From the NCBI GenBank assembly GCA_964464755.1, contig CAYXGZ010000001.1:1-64000 (forward strand): DNA of 64,000 nucleotides, given 5' to 3'. Both the position numbers and the translations under genes were made by a program. The DNA is from CAYXGZ01 sp964464755. GTDB lineage: Bacteria; Planctomycetota; MHYJ01; JACPRB01. A model generated the notes under the pieces. It did no database searches, was not told the DNA's origin, and saw only the letters and a program-made list of their open reading frames with translations. Below, piece by piece: positions 56,372 to 64,000 of the stretch (its first letter is position 1; each line of letters opens with the position of its first letter).

Positions 56372-57739
56372 ATGAAGCAGATCACGCGGTGGCTGGTCGG
56401 GGCGGCGGCGACCCTGGTCATCGGTTGCGGCGGCGGAGGCGGCGGTGGCGGCGGCGCGGCCCCGGCTCCGACGACGCCTCCGGCCGCGACGCTCGTCTCC
56501 ATCGCGGTCACCCCGGGCGCCGTGACGCTGGCCGACGCGGGCGAGACCCAGAGCTTGACCTGCACCGCCACCTATAGCGACGGCTCGACGGCCCCGGTCG
56601 CGGCGACCTGGACGACGTCGAACGCCGGCGTCGTCGATCTCGACGCGGCCGTCGGCGGCTCGACCACGGCCGAGGCGGGCGCGGACGGCACGGCCGACAT
56701 CACCGCCAGCTTCGGCGGCAAGTCGGACGTCGTGCCCGTCGAGGTCGGTCCGACGCTCGCGACGCTCGGCGACCCGGGCCCGGTCTACGTCATCGACGAC
56801 TCGGGCTCCGTCCTGCGCTACCCCGCGGCGACCTCGCCCGGCACCGCGCCGAGCTCCGTCGGCACCCCCGCGTCGAACGGCCTGTACGGAATCGCCTGCA
56901 ACCGGACCGGGACCAAGGTCTACACCTGCGGGGCGGACGCGATCACCGAGCTCGACGTGGTCGCGGGCACGCAGCGCCAGGTCGCCTCCGGCCTCCCGGG
57001 CGCGCAGCTGCTCGCCTTCGACGCCTCGGACCGCCTCTACCTCCTGCGCATCACGGCGTACAACGGCCTCCAGGTCGGCGAGGTGAGCCGGATCGACATC
57101 GCGACCGGCGCCGCGACCTTCCACTGCCGCTTCGGCGAGATCGACGGCTACAACTACGTGACCTACTTCGCCGTGGGCTACGACCCCGAGTCGGGCCGCG
57201 ACGACGTGCCGTACTACTGCTCCGTGCTCTCGATGCTCGGCGCGGGGAACTGGATCCACCGCCAGGTGAACTTCGACGCGGCCTTCGACCCGAACGCGGC
57301 CGGCAGCTCGGGGACCCTCCCCTGGGCCCCGCTCCCCGCGGGCACGGCGTCCATCAACGGCCTGGCGATGCAGAGCTCGGTCGGCATCGACGCCGCGGGC
57401 ACCCTGTACTCGACCTGCATGTCCGACAACAAGGTCTTCCGCCACCGCGACCTCAACGGGGACGGCGACGCGTACGACGCCGGCGAGACCGAGACCTTCG
57501 CCGTGCTGCCGGTGACGATTCCGGTCAACTCCTTCGGCTACCTCAACCTCGCCGTCGGCCGCCTGGGCACGGTCGTCGTGCACGTGCAGGACTACCTCGG
57601 GGACTGGACGGGGGAGGCGGTCTACTGGCTCGTGGACGCGGACGGCAGCGGCGCGGCGACGGGAGGCGAGATCCGGACGTTCAACGCGAACACCTGCTGG
57701 AACACGGTGGACTCGACGGTGATCGCGGTCCGGCGCTAG
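56372..57739 (+). CDS. Lipoprotein with Ig-like and beta-propeller regions
   Basis: The 455-residue product has a lipoprotein signal (LVIGCG, Cys19) followed by nine Gly, an Ig-like/BIG2-type domain (about 38-125: VSIAVTPGAVTLADAGET, TATYSDGSTAPV and GTADITASFGGK) and a beta-propeller-like region (about 130-450). The BIG2 pattern is used for cell-surface binding proteins. The outer membrane or cell surface is the likely site. GGAGG lies seven bases before ATG 56372. Confidence 0.75.
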   Translation: MKQITRWLVGAAATLVIGCGGGGGGGGGAAPAPTTPPAATLVSIAVTPGAVTLADAGETQSLTCTATYSDGSTAPVAATWTTSNAGVVDLDAAVGGSTTAEAGADGTADITASFGGKSDVVPVEVGPTLATLGDPGPVYVIDDSGSVLRYPAATSPGTAPSSVGTPASNGLYGIACNRTGTKVYTCGADAITELDVVAGTQRQVASGLPGAQLLAFDASDRLYLLRITAYNGLQVGEVSRIDIATGAATFHCRFGEIDGYNYVTYFAVGYDPESGRDDVPYYCSVLSMLGAGNWIHRQVNFDAAFDPNAAGSSGTLPWAPLPAGTASINGLAMQSSVGIDAAGTLYSTCMSDNKVFRHRDLNGDGDAYDAGETETFAVLPVTIPVNSFGYLNLAVGRLGTVVVHVQDYLGDWTGEAVYWLVDADGSGAATGGEIRTFNANTCWNTVDSTVIAVRR

Positions 57740-58071
57740 CGGGCGTCGCCCGAGCCGCCGAGCACCCCGCGCTCCTTGCGGGAGGCGAGCTTCGCGAGGT
57801 TCTTCTCGGCGACGGCGCCGAGGTCCAGGCCCAGCTCGGTCGCGAGCTGGGCCACGTACCAGAGGACGTCCCCGAGCTCCTTCTCCACGGCCGCGCGCGT
57901 CTCGTCGTCGACCTTCCCCGCCTTGTCGCGGTGGACCTTCTTGATCTTCTCGGCGACCTCGCCGGCCTCGCCGGCCAGGCCGAGCGTCGGGTAGGTGAAG
58001 TTGCGGCCCGCGTCGGGGTAGATCGCCGTCGAGCGCGAGCGCTGCTGGTACTCCGCGAGGGTGAGGTGCAT
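57736..58071 (-). CDS. MazG-like nucleotide pyrophosphohydrolase
   Basis: The 111-residue product is a single MazG fold: GLAGEAGEVAEKIKK gives the first pair of acids (Glu35, Glu38) and VEKELGDVLWYVAQL the second set (ExxD). It would hydrolyse nucleoside triphosphates such as damaged dNTPs. TATACT ends six bases before ATG 58071, so it is leaderless; a second gene starts leaderless 30 bases away in the other direction. Its stop overlaps the lipoprotein gene end by four bases. Confidence 0.85.
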   Translation of the reverse strand: MHLTLAEYQQRSRSTAIYPDAGRNFTYPTLGLAGEAGEVAEKIKKVHRDKAGKVDDETRAAVEKELGDVLWYVAQLATELGLDLGAVAEKNLAKLASRKERGVLGGSGDAR

Positions 58072-58077
58072 CCGCGG

Positions 58078-58083
58078 AGTATA
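58078..58083 (-). promoter_or_regulatory. -10 box TATACT, leaderless start at 58071
   Basis: TATACT ends six bases before ATG 58071 on the minus strand, inside a 30-base divergent intergenic region. Confidence 0.65.
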
Positions 58084-58089
58084 ACCCGG

Positions 58090-58095
58090 TATAAC
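58090..58095 (+). promoter_or_regulatory. -10 box TATAAC, leaderless start at 58102
   Basis: TATAAC ends six bases before ATG 58102. Together with the box at 58078 it fills the 30-base divergent region; -35 elements, if used, would overlap the other gene. Confidence 0.65.
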
Positions 58096-58101
58096 GGGGG
58101 C

Positions 58102-58431
58102 ATGGAAAGCCCCGCGGTCCCGCCCTACGAACGGATGATCCTCGTCTGCTGCAACGACCGCGTCACGGGCGAGGCCTCGTGCGGCCCCCGCGGCGGCGCC
58201 GAGCACTTCAAGGCGCTCAAGGCCGAGGTGAAGGCGCGCGGCCTGGCCGGCCGGATCCGCGTCACGAAGTCGATGTGCCTCGGCCCCTGCGAGAAGGGCC
58301 CGAACGTCTGCATCCAGCCGGAGAACCTCTGGTACCACGGTGTCGCGGCGGCCGACCTGCCCGCGATCCTCGACGCCCACGCGCCGAAATCCGCGAACCC
58401 GCCGGCGGATCCCGCGTCCAAGCTCCCATGA
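58102..58431 (+). CDS. Thioredoxin-like [2Fe-2S] ferredoxin
   Basis: The 109-residue product has the thioredoxin-like [2Fe-2S] ferredoxin motif: VCCNDRVTGEASCGPRGG, and SMCLGPCEKGPNVCIQP with WYHGV. Cluster ligands are among Cys16/17, Cys27, Cys59 and Cys63. It should pass electrons; partners are unknown. The stop overlaps the next gene (ATGA), so the secreted gene 58428-59183 is coupled to it. Leaderless start from TATAAC. Confidence 0.85.
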   Translation: MESPAVPPYERMILVCCNDRVTGEASCGPRGGAEHFKALKAEVKARGLAGRIRVTKSMCLGPCEKGPNVCIQPENLWYHGVAAADLPAILDAHAPKSANPPADPASKLP

Positions 58432-59183
58432 TGCTCATCCCCCTCCTGCTCTCCGCCTTCCTGCTCCAGGACTCGCTCGACGCGAAGGTCGCCGCGCTGC
58501 GGCCGCGCCTCGTGGCCGAGGACATCGAGACCCGCGCCGCCGCGACCGAGGAGCTCAGGAAGCTCGCGCTCGCCGCGCCCGCCGAGGCCCGCAAGGTGCT
58601 CCGCGCCCGGGGCGACGCCGAGACGGACGCCACCGCGAAGGCCGCGCTGCTCGGCGCGCTCGAGGCGATCCCGCCGCTGGAGCTGAAGCTCTCGGTCGAC
58701 CGGCCCGTGAAGGTGGGCGAGCAGGTCGCGCCGACCGCGAAGCTCGTCAACGCGTCGGACCGCGAGGTGCTCGTCGTGGCCGCGCTCGACGCCTCCGACG
58801 TCGGCTGGCGGTATCCGAAGATGACGGTCACGATCACGGACCCCGACGGCAAGTCGTTCGCGCCGCCCGTCGGCGGCCGCTGCGGCAACACGAACGCGCT
58901 GCAGGAGACGGACTTCAAGCCGCTGTCCCCGGGCTCGGAGTTCGAGCCGCTGGGGAAGGGCTCGTTCGGGCACCACCCGCTGTCCGTGTGGCGGCCGGAC
59001 CGGCCGGGGACCTGGAAGCTGAAGCTCGTCGTGGACTACTCGGCGGGCGACGTCGACGAGTGGAACGGGAAGTGGGGCCGGGCGCCCGGCGGGCCGTCCG
59101 CCGAGATCAAGGCGCTCTTCGCGCGGGTGCCGAAGTTCGCGTTCAGCGCGGAAGCCGAGTTCAAGGTCGAGGCCGCGAAGTAG
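58428..59183 (+). CDS. Secreted protein with HEAT-like helices, unknown
   Basis: The 251-residue product has a short signal peptide (MMLIPLLLSAFLLQDS), a helical N-terminal part and a beta-rich second half with LSVDRPVKVGEQVAPTAKLVN. The plan matches the gene at 29952-30677. ATG 58428 overlaps the ferredoxin stop (ATGA). Confidence 0.65.
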   Translation: MMLIPLLLSAFLLQDSLDAKVAALRPRLVAEDIETRAAATEELRKLALAAPAEARKVLRARGDAETDATAKAALLGALEAIPPLELKLSVDRPVKVGEQVAPTAKLVNASDREVLVVAALDASDVGWRYPKMTVTITDPDGKSFAPPVGGRCGNTNALQETDFKPLSPGSEFEPLGKGSFGHHPLSVWRPDRPGTWKLKLVVDYSAGDVDEWNGKWGRAPGGPSAEIKALFARVPKFAFSAEAEFKVEAAK

Positions 59184-59184
59184 C

Positions 59185-59991
59185 TCACTTGCCGGCGGAC
59201 TCGAGGTCCTTGAGGGCCGCGTCGGCGTCCTTGGGGATCTCGCGGACCGTCGTCCCCACCTTCGAGTACTCGATCACCACCTCGACCGCGGCGGGGACGC
59301 GGCGTTTCTTGCCGTCCTCGACGACGGTGTAGATCCCCGCGGCCTTCTGCTCGAGGCGCCGCACGAAGCCGTCCGAGGAGATCGTCGCGCGTCCGCGGCC
59401 GGAGTACTCGCTCACGGAGAGCCTGCCCTCCTTGATCAACCACTCGAAGGGGCCCTCGAGGACTTTCGAGGCGACGAGGTCCTTGAGCTCGCCCTCGTAG
59501 GAGTCGCCGGACTTCTTCAGCGCCTTGAAGTCCTTCTCGAGGTCCTGGAGCGGGGCGGTGGGGGGGATGGACTTCGAGGCGAGGTGGGCGAGGGCGAAGA
59601 TCTGGCGGAAGGCGGCCTTGGCCTGGGTGACGTTGCCCTGGCGCCACTCCTCGCCGGCGCCGGACTTGATCTGCAGGAGCAGGTCCTTCACGACGGACTC
59701 GGCGGGTTCCCAGCCGGCTTTCGTCTTGAGCACGACCTTGAGGCCGCGGCCCCAGAGTTCGTTCGCCCCGTCGGTGGCGTGGTAGGTCCCGTCGGCGAGG
59801 AGCTCGCCGGCGATGGGGACGCCCGCGACGGCGGCGCGGTCCTGGGGGAGGGCGTCGCGCAGGTCGGCGGTCGGCCGGACCTGGAAGGTGAAGGAGCCCT
59901 TGTCGGCGGTGGCGCGGGCGGCCTTGGCGAGCTCGCGCTCCTCCTGCGGCGCGGCGGCGAGGAGCAGGGCGAGGGCGGCGAGGGTTCTCAT
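59185..59991 (-). CDS. Secreted protein of unknown function
   Basis: The 268-residue product has a short signal peptide (MRTLAALALLLAAAPQEE) and a beta-helix-like order with FTFQVRPTADLRDA, VLEGPFEWLIKEGRLSVSEY and a C-terminal helix. TAGTAT lies eight bases before the ATG, a possible leaderless start. It is convergent with 58428-59183. Confidence 0.6.
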   Translation of the reverse strand: MRTLAALALLLAAAPQEERELAKAARATADKGSFTFQVRPTADLRDALPQDRAAVAGVPIAGELLADGTYHATDGANELWGRGLKVVLKTKAGWEPAESVVKDLLLQIKSGAGEEWRQGNVTQAKAAFRQIFALAHLASKSIPPTAPLQDLEKDFKALKKSGDSYEGELKDLVASKVLEGPFEWLIKEGRLSVSEYSGRGRATISSDGFVRRLEQKAAGIYTVVEDGKKRRVPAAVEVVIEYSKVGTTVREIPKDADAALKDLESAGK

Positions 59992-59999
59992 GGAGCTAG

Positions 60000-60005
60000 A
60001 TACTA
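60000..60005 (-). promoter_or_regulatory. -10 box TAGTAT, leaderless start at 59991
   Basis: TAGTAT ends eight bases before ATG 59991 on the minus strand. The longer spacing makes this one less sure. Confidence 0.4.
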
Positions 60006-60071
60006 CCGCGCGCGCCGGCGGTTTCGCGATCCTCCCGAACCTCCCGCCCCCCGGCGTCGTCTCATCAGCGA

Positions 60072-61166
60072 ATGATCGCGCGCGCCGCCGCAATCGCCCT
60101 CGCCGCCCTCCTCGCGTTCCAGGACGGCCCGCCCGACGCCAAGCGCGTCGACGACGCCGTCGCCGCGACCGTCAAGGCCCTCCGCTCCCTCCAGCGCGCC
60201 GACGGCTCCTGGATCCTCACCCTCCCCCCGCCCGGCCAGGCCCCCCTCGACGGCCTCCAGCCCTCCACCCTCGGCGCCACCGCCGCCGCCGCGTGGGCCC
60301 TCACCTGGTGCGAGCTCGCCCCCGACGACCCCGCCCTCGCCCGCTCCCTCGCCTGGATCGTCAAGAACGCCCCCCTCGGCACCGGCGAACACGGCTTCGA
60401 CGCCTGCACCTACGAGATCTCCCTCGTCGCCTGCGCCCTCTCCGAGGCCCTCCTCCGCCACGACAAGTCCAAGCTCCCCGTCGGCTGCCGCTCCGTCCTC
60501 CAGGCCGCCGCCGACTACCTCGTCGCCGCCCAGCAGCCGACCGGCGGCTGGAGCTACGCGAAGACCGCCGAGCCCTCCAGCCACGACCACTCCAACTCCC
60601 AGTTCGCCATGATGGGACTCCGCGCCGCCATGAACGCCGGCATCAAGGTCCCCGCCCTCACCTGGGAGCGAGAGCTCACCCACTGGAAGACCGCGCAATT
60701 GAAGGACGGGGGCTGGAACTACGCGACCTGCTACGCGGCCCCCGCCCAGCGCGCCGCCGCCTCCGAGGCCTCGATGACCGCCGCGGGCGTCTACGCCCTC
60801 GCCGCCGGGCTCGCCGGCGTCACGGGCAAGGGCGACCCCGAGTCCCTCCTCAAGGACGCCGCCCTCCGCAAGGGCCTCGAGTCCCTCGCCACCCACCACA
60901 AGGTGACCACCGGCGAGGGCGACCACTACTGGCTCCTCGGCCTCGAGCGGGGCTGCCTCGCCACGGGCACGGAGAAGCTCGGCGGCTCCGACTGGTGGAG
61001 CAAGGGCGCCCGCGTGCTGCTCGCGTCGCAGGGGAACGACGGGCTCTGGCGCCGCACGCGCTACGGCTTCGTCGACCAGGCCTTCGCCCTGCTCTTCCTC
61101 AAGCGCGCCCGCGTCGACCTCGTCGACCCCAGCGGCCAGCGCGGCCGCCCCCGCGAGCGCGAGTAG
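60072..61166 (+). CDS. Secreted prenyltransferase/squalene-oxidase-repeat protein
   Basis: The 364-residue product has a short signal peptide (MIARAAAIALAALLAFQDG) and repeats with QW-like motifs: LQRADGSWIL, GGWSYA, DGGWNYATC and NDGLWRR, the pattern of the alpha/alpha toroid of terpene cyclases and prenyltransferase beta subunits. Secreted proteins of this type are numerous in Planctomycetota and their role is unknown. No DxDD cyclase motif was seen, so a cyclase role is unlikely. Confidence 0.8.
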   Translation: MIARAAAIALAALLAFQDGPPDAKRVDDAVAATVKALRSLQRADGSWILTLPPPGQAPLDGLQPSTLGATAAAAWALTWCELAPDDPALARSLAWIVKNAPLGTGEHGFDACTYEISLVACALSEALLRHDKSKLPVGCRSVLQAAADYLVAAQQPTGGWSYAKTAEPSSHDHSNSQFAMMGLRAAMNAGIKVPALTWERELTHWKTAQLKDGGWNYATCYAAPAQRAAASEASMTAAGVYALAAGLAGVTGKGDPESLLKDAALRKGLESLATHHKVTTGEGDHYWLLGLERGCLATGTEKLGGSDWWSKGARVLLASQGNDGLWRRTRYGFVDQAFALLFLKRARVDLVDPSGQRGRPRERE

Positions 61167-61168
61167 GC

Positions 61169-63103
61169 CTACCGCTTCCCGCCCTCGCTCCACGCGAACG
61201 CCAGCAGGTCCGCGCTCTCCTCGACCGACTTGTCCAGCGGCTTGCCCTGCCCGTGGCCCGCCTGCCGCTCCACCCGCAGCAGCACCGGACGACCCGACGA
61301 CGTCGCCCGCTGCAGCCGCGCCGCCATCTTCTTCGCGTGCATCGGGTCCACCCGCGAGTCGTGCTCGCCCGTCGCCAGCAGCACCGCGGGATACTTCGTC
61401 CCGTCCACCACGCGGTGGTACGGCGAGTACGCCAGCAGGTACGGGAACTGCGCCGGTTCCTCCGCGCAGCCGTACTCCGGGATCCAGAGCCGCGCGATCA
61501 GGAAGCGGTGGTAGCGGATCATGTCGAGCACCGGCACGCTGCAGACGACGGCCCCGAAGAGCTCCGGCCGCTGCGTCAGCGCCGCCCCCACGAGCAGCCC
61601 GCCGTTCGAGCCGCCCAGGATCGCCAGCGGCCCCCGAGGGCGCAGGTGCTCCGCGCAGGCGATGAAGTCGTCGAAGTCGTTCTGCTTGTGCTCCAGCATC
61701 CCCGCCCGGTGCCAGGTCTCGCCGAACTCGCCGCCGCCCCGCAGCGTCGCCGTCACCCAGGTCCCCCCGCGCTCCACCCAGGCCGCGACGGCCGGCGAGT
61801 ACGCGGGCGTCCGGCTGATGTTGAAGCCGCCGTAGCCCGTGAGCAGCACCGGGCCGCCGCCGCCCCGCGAGATCACGAACATCGGCACCCGCGTCCCGTC
61901 CTTCGACCGGCACCACTCCTGCGCGACCTTCGCTTCCGTCGCCGTCCCCGCCGACTCGAACGCGAGAAGCGAGGCGGTCGCGAGCGAGCCCCGCAGCAGC
62001 CGCGGAGGCTCCGTGAACGACTGCCACGACAGCGCGAAGTCGCTCCCGCCGTCGTCCGCCGCCAGCTCCGCCACGCTCCCCAGCGGCGGAAGGTCGAGCG
62101 GCCCCAGCTCGCGCCCGTCGAAGCCGATCCGCCGCCCCCGGCTCCACGCGTCGCGCAGCTCCAGGACCACCAGCCCGTCGCGCGTCGCCGCGACGTACTC
62201 GAGCGCCCCCGCGCCCTCGGGCACCAGCACCCGCCGCTCCAGCGACGGCAGCCGGACCTCGTCGATCCGGTAGTTCGGCGAGCCGTCGTTCGTGCGCACG
62301 TAGACCCGGTCCCCGGCCGGCAGGGCCCACGACAGCGCGTCGCGCCCCTCGGAGATCGCCAGCCAGGGCCCGTCCGCGAGCCGGTCCTTCGCGTAGACCT
62401 CCGTGCGCCGCCAGCCCATCGACACGGTCACGAGCAGCCAGCGGTCGTTCCCGCCCAGCGCGACGGACGGCCAGTCCTCCTTCGCGCGCCCCTCGCCGAA
62501 GACCATCGGGTCCTCCGCGGGGTCCGTCCCCAGCCGGTGGAAGCGCACGTGCCGATGGTAGGGGTCCTTCTCGGGATAGCGCGTGTAGTAGAAGCCGCTC
62601 CCGTCGCGCAGCCACGCGACCGACGCGCCCCGCGTCCAGGGGATGACGTCCGGAAGCTCCGTCCCGTCGAGCCGCCGCACGCGCAGCGTGCTCAGCTCGC
62701 TGCCGCCCTCGCTCGTGCCGTACGCGACGAGCGAGCCGTCCGCCGACGGCGCGAACCAGTCCATCGCTTTCGTCCCGTCCGCCGACAGCGCGTTGACGTC
62801 GATCAGCCTCCGCGGCGGCGCGTCCCAGGACTCGCGCACGTACAGCGACGGCTGGTTCTCCATCCCGTCGCGCCGCAGGTGGAAGATCCGCCGGCCCGCG
62901 ATCGCGGGCGCCGCGACCCGGCCCGCGGCCGAGAGCTCGACGATCCGCGCCTTGAACGCGTCCCGGCCCGGCAGCGCCGCCAGGTGCCGCCGCGCCGCGG
63001 CGTCCTGCTCCGCCGTCCACGCCTCCACCTCCGGATCGGCCGCGTCCTCCAGGTGGCGGAACGGGTCGTCCACCTCCACGCCGTGCAGCACTTCCTTCGC
63101 CAT
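61169..63103 (-). CDS. S9 family prolyl oligopeptidase
   Basis: The 644-residue product has the S9A order: a beta-propeller half (about 60-380) and an alpha/beta-hydrolase half. Catalytic residues are visible: Ser499 in ILGGSNGGLLVG, Asp582 in GEHDSRVDP and His617 in AGHGQGK. Landmarks such as DPFRHLED near the start, PVLLTGYGGFNIS and HYLRFGE-like GGGEFGETWH support the family. No signal peptide is seen, so it acts in the cytoplasm on short peptides. GGAGGG lies four bases before the ATG. Confidence 0.9.
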   Translation of the reverse strand: MAKEVLHGVEVDDPFRHLEDAADPEVEAWTAEQDAAARRHLAALPGRDAFKARIVELSAAGRVAAPAIAGRRIFHLRRDGMENQPSLYVRESWDAPPRRLIDVNALSADGTKAMDWFAPSADGSLVAYGTSEGGSELSTLRVRRLDGTELPDVIPWTRGASVAWLRDGSGFYYTRYPEKDPYHRHVRFHRLGTDPAEDPMVFGEGRAKEDWPSVALGGNDRWLLVTVSMGWRRTEVYAKDRLADGPWLAISEGRDALSWALPAGDRVYVRTNDGSPNYRIDEVRLPSLERRVLVPEGAGALEYVAATRDGLVVLELRDAWSRGRRIGFDGRELGPLDLPPLGSVAELAADDGGSDFALSWQSFTEPPRLLRGSLATASLLAFESAGTATEAKVAQEWCRSKDGTRVPMFVISRGGGGPVLLTGYGGFNISRTPAYSPAVAAWVERGGTWVTATLRGGGEFGETWHRAGMLEHKQNDFDDFIACAEHLRPRGPLAILGGSNGGLLVGAALTQRPELFGAVVCSVPVLDMIRYHRFLIARLWIPEYGCAEEPAQFPYLLAYSPYHRVVDGTKYPAVLLATGEHDSRVDPMHAKKMAARLQRATSSGRPVLLRVERQAGHGQGKPLDKSVEESADLLAFAWSEGGKR

Positions 63104-63121
63104 GGTCTCCCTCCGGCGGGG

Positions 63122-63127
63122 TATTGT
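63122..63127 (+). promoter_or_regulatory. -10 box TATTGT, leaderless start at 63136
   Basis: TATTGT ends eight bases before ATG 63136. It overlaps a minus-strand TACAAT that probably drives the prolyl oligopeptidase gene, in a 32-base divergent region. Confidence 0.4.
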
Positions 63128-63135
63128 AGTCGACC

Positions 63136-64000
63136 ATGATGAGACTCGCGCTCGCCCTCGCCCTCCTCGGCGCCGCCTTCCAGGAGAAGGAGCCGGACTA
63201 CGCCGCGATCGGGAAGACCTGCGGCTCGGCGATCGACTGGATCGCCGACTCCTACACGCCCGGCGACGACGGACCGGGCCGCGACAAGATGCCCGACGCC
63301 GACCGCGCCGCGCTCTTCGACCAGGCGAAGACCAAGGCCGCCGCCGCGGACCGCCTCATCCTCTGGTACTGCCACCGCATCGCGGGCCCGCAGATGTACC
63401 GCGCCCAGCTCCCCGACAACTACATGAAGCAGGCCGTGTGGAGCGACCCCGACGTGATCGACCTCGTCGCGCGCAAGTTCGTCCCGCTCCGCCTCGCCTG
63501 CGACTCCAAGCTCGGCAAGCTCGTCGCCCCCGACGTCGTCGAGCCCGCGGTCGTGCTGCTCAGCCCCGACGGGACGATCGTCCACACGATCGAGCGCATC
63601 CGCACCTTCAACGCCGACTGGATGCTCGCCCAGCTCTCGGCCGTGCTCGAGAAGCACGAGAAGCAGAACCGCCCCGTGACGCCGAAGGACGGCGACCCGC
63701 TCGACAAGGCCGAGGAGCACCTCCGCGCGGGCGACCTCACGATCGCCGCGGGCCTGCTCGCCGCGCCCGGGGCCTCCGACCCGGCGCGGGCCGCGTACCT
63801 CCAGGCCCTCGTGGCCCGGCGCCGCCGCCAGGCCGACGCCGCCCTCGCGGCCCTCGAGCTCGCGAAGGCCGGCAAGGACGAGCTCAAGCCCCTCGTCGCC
63901 GTCGAGCGCGGGCTGGTCCAGCTGCGCGCGCGCCGCTTCGACGACGCGCTGAAGTCCTTCGAGGACGCCGCGAAGTCCAAGTCGGCCCGCCAGGCCGAGG
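63136..64000 (+). CDS. Secreted thioredoxin-like/TPR protein, 3' end beyond window
   Basis: The frame is open from ATG 63136 to the end of the window (288 residues seen). It has a short signal peptide (MMRLALALALLGAAFQEK), a thioredoxin-like region with LILWYCHRIAGP, VPLRLACDSKLGKLVAPDV and VEPAVVLLSPDGTIV (cis-Pro-like), and a TPR tail from about 195. The order resembles the selenoprotein candidate and the gene at 36886. Only single Cys residues lie where CxxC would be. The stop codon is outside the window. Confidence 0.7.
   Translation, partial: MMRLALALALLGAAFQEKEPDYAAIGKTCGSAIDWIADSYTPGDDGPGRDKMPDADRAALFDQAKTKAAAADRLILWYCHRIAGPQMYRAQLPDNYMKQAVWSDPDVIDLVARKFVPLRLACDSKLGKLVAPDVVEPAVVLLSPDGTIVHTIERIRTFNADWMLAQLSAVLEKHEKQNRPVTPKDGDPLDKAEEHLRAGDLTIAAGLLAAPGASDPARAAYLQALVARRRRQADAALAALELAKAGKDELKPLVAVERGLVQLRARRFDDALKSFEDAAKSKSARQAE

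Noticed and set aside
1..64000. tRNA, rRNA, CRISPR arrays, transposases, integrases, prophage genes
   Set aside because: None was seen on reading both strands. No integrase accompanies the duplicated gene ends, which weakens a classic integration model.

Overview
The window is about 64 kb of very GC-rich bacterial DNA, gene-dense, with almost no gap above 200 bases and strongly C/G-ending codons. No rRNA, tRNA, CRISPR array, insertion sequence or phage gene was seen. The gene mix suggests a Planctomycetota-like (or similar, mostly metagenome-known) bacterium: Ser/Thr kinases fused to TPR arrays, an ECF sigma factor beside a zinc-ribbon protein, many small secreted proteins, DUF1559-free zinc-ribbon/pilin-like proteins, a kelch surface protein and secreted HEAT-like proteins. 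The phylum is an inference and was not tested. The first 60 bases are almost pure C and look like a bad contig end.

Layout. 1-9.8 kb: tail of a MacB/FtsX permease, small membrane proteins, a selenoprotein candidate (2788-3150), DUF3185, zinc-ribbon/Yip1-like and DUF2330 proteins, a Uma2 nuclease plus a deleted copy, an HExxH peptidase and an esterase. 9.8-17.9 kb: secreted proteins of unknown role, a second HExxH peptidase, a TrmB-like and another methyltransferase, and a secreted cupin. 18-24.3 kb: DUF2157/DUF4401/GDYXXLXY operon, HutD-like protein, small membrane proteins, a methyltransferase cassette. 24.3-39.7 kb: kinase-TPR, a trans-sulfuration PLP enzyme, a thioredoxin-fold selenoprotein candidate (30709-31671), PhnD-like, HEAT, DinB, kelch, GGDEF, cyclophilin and glyoxalase-like genes. 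39.7-53 kb: a cation/H+ antiporter and then a lipid/polyene-type biosynthetic cluster (AMP ligase, two halogenase-like flavoproteins, FabZ-like dehydratase, lipoprotein, MMPL exporter, LolA-like, ACP, acyltransferase, ketosynthase and chain-length factor). 53-64 kb: kinase-TPR, ECF sigma factor, lipoprotein, MazG-like, [2Fe-2S] thioredoxin-like, secreted proteins, a prolyl oligopeptidase, and a thioredoxin/TPR-type protein running off the end.

Four things stand out. (1) Two reading frames are interrupted by a single in-frame TGA followed by a SECIS-like hairpin: in one the hairpin loop and its distance from the TGA equal those of E. coli fdhF, in the other the TGA is the first position of a thioredoxin CxxC motif. 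(2) About twenty genes have a TANNNT box 6-8 bases before the start codon, which predicts leaderless mRNAs and was used here to choose starts. (3) Four loci carry short remnants of a neighbouring gene, three of them flanking a small gene cassette. (4) Most secreted proteins have a very short signal peptide followed at once by Gln-Asp or Gln-Glu.
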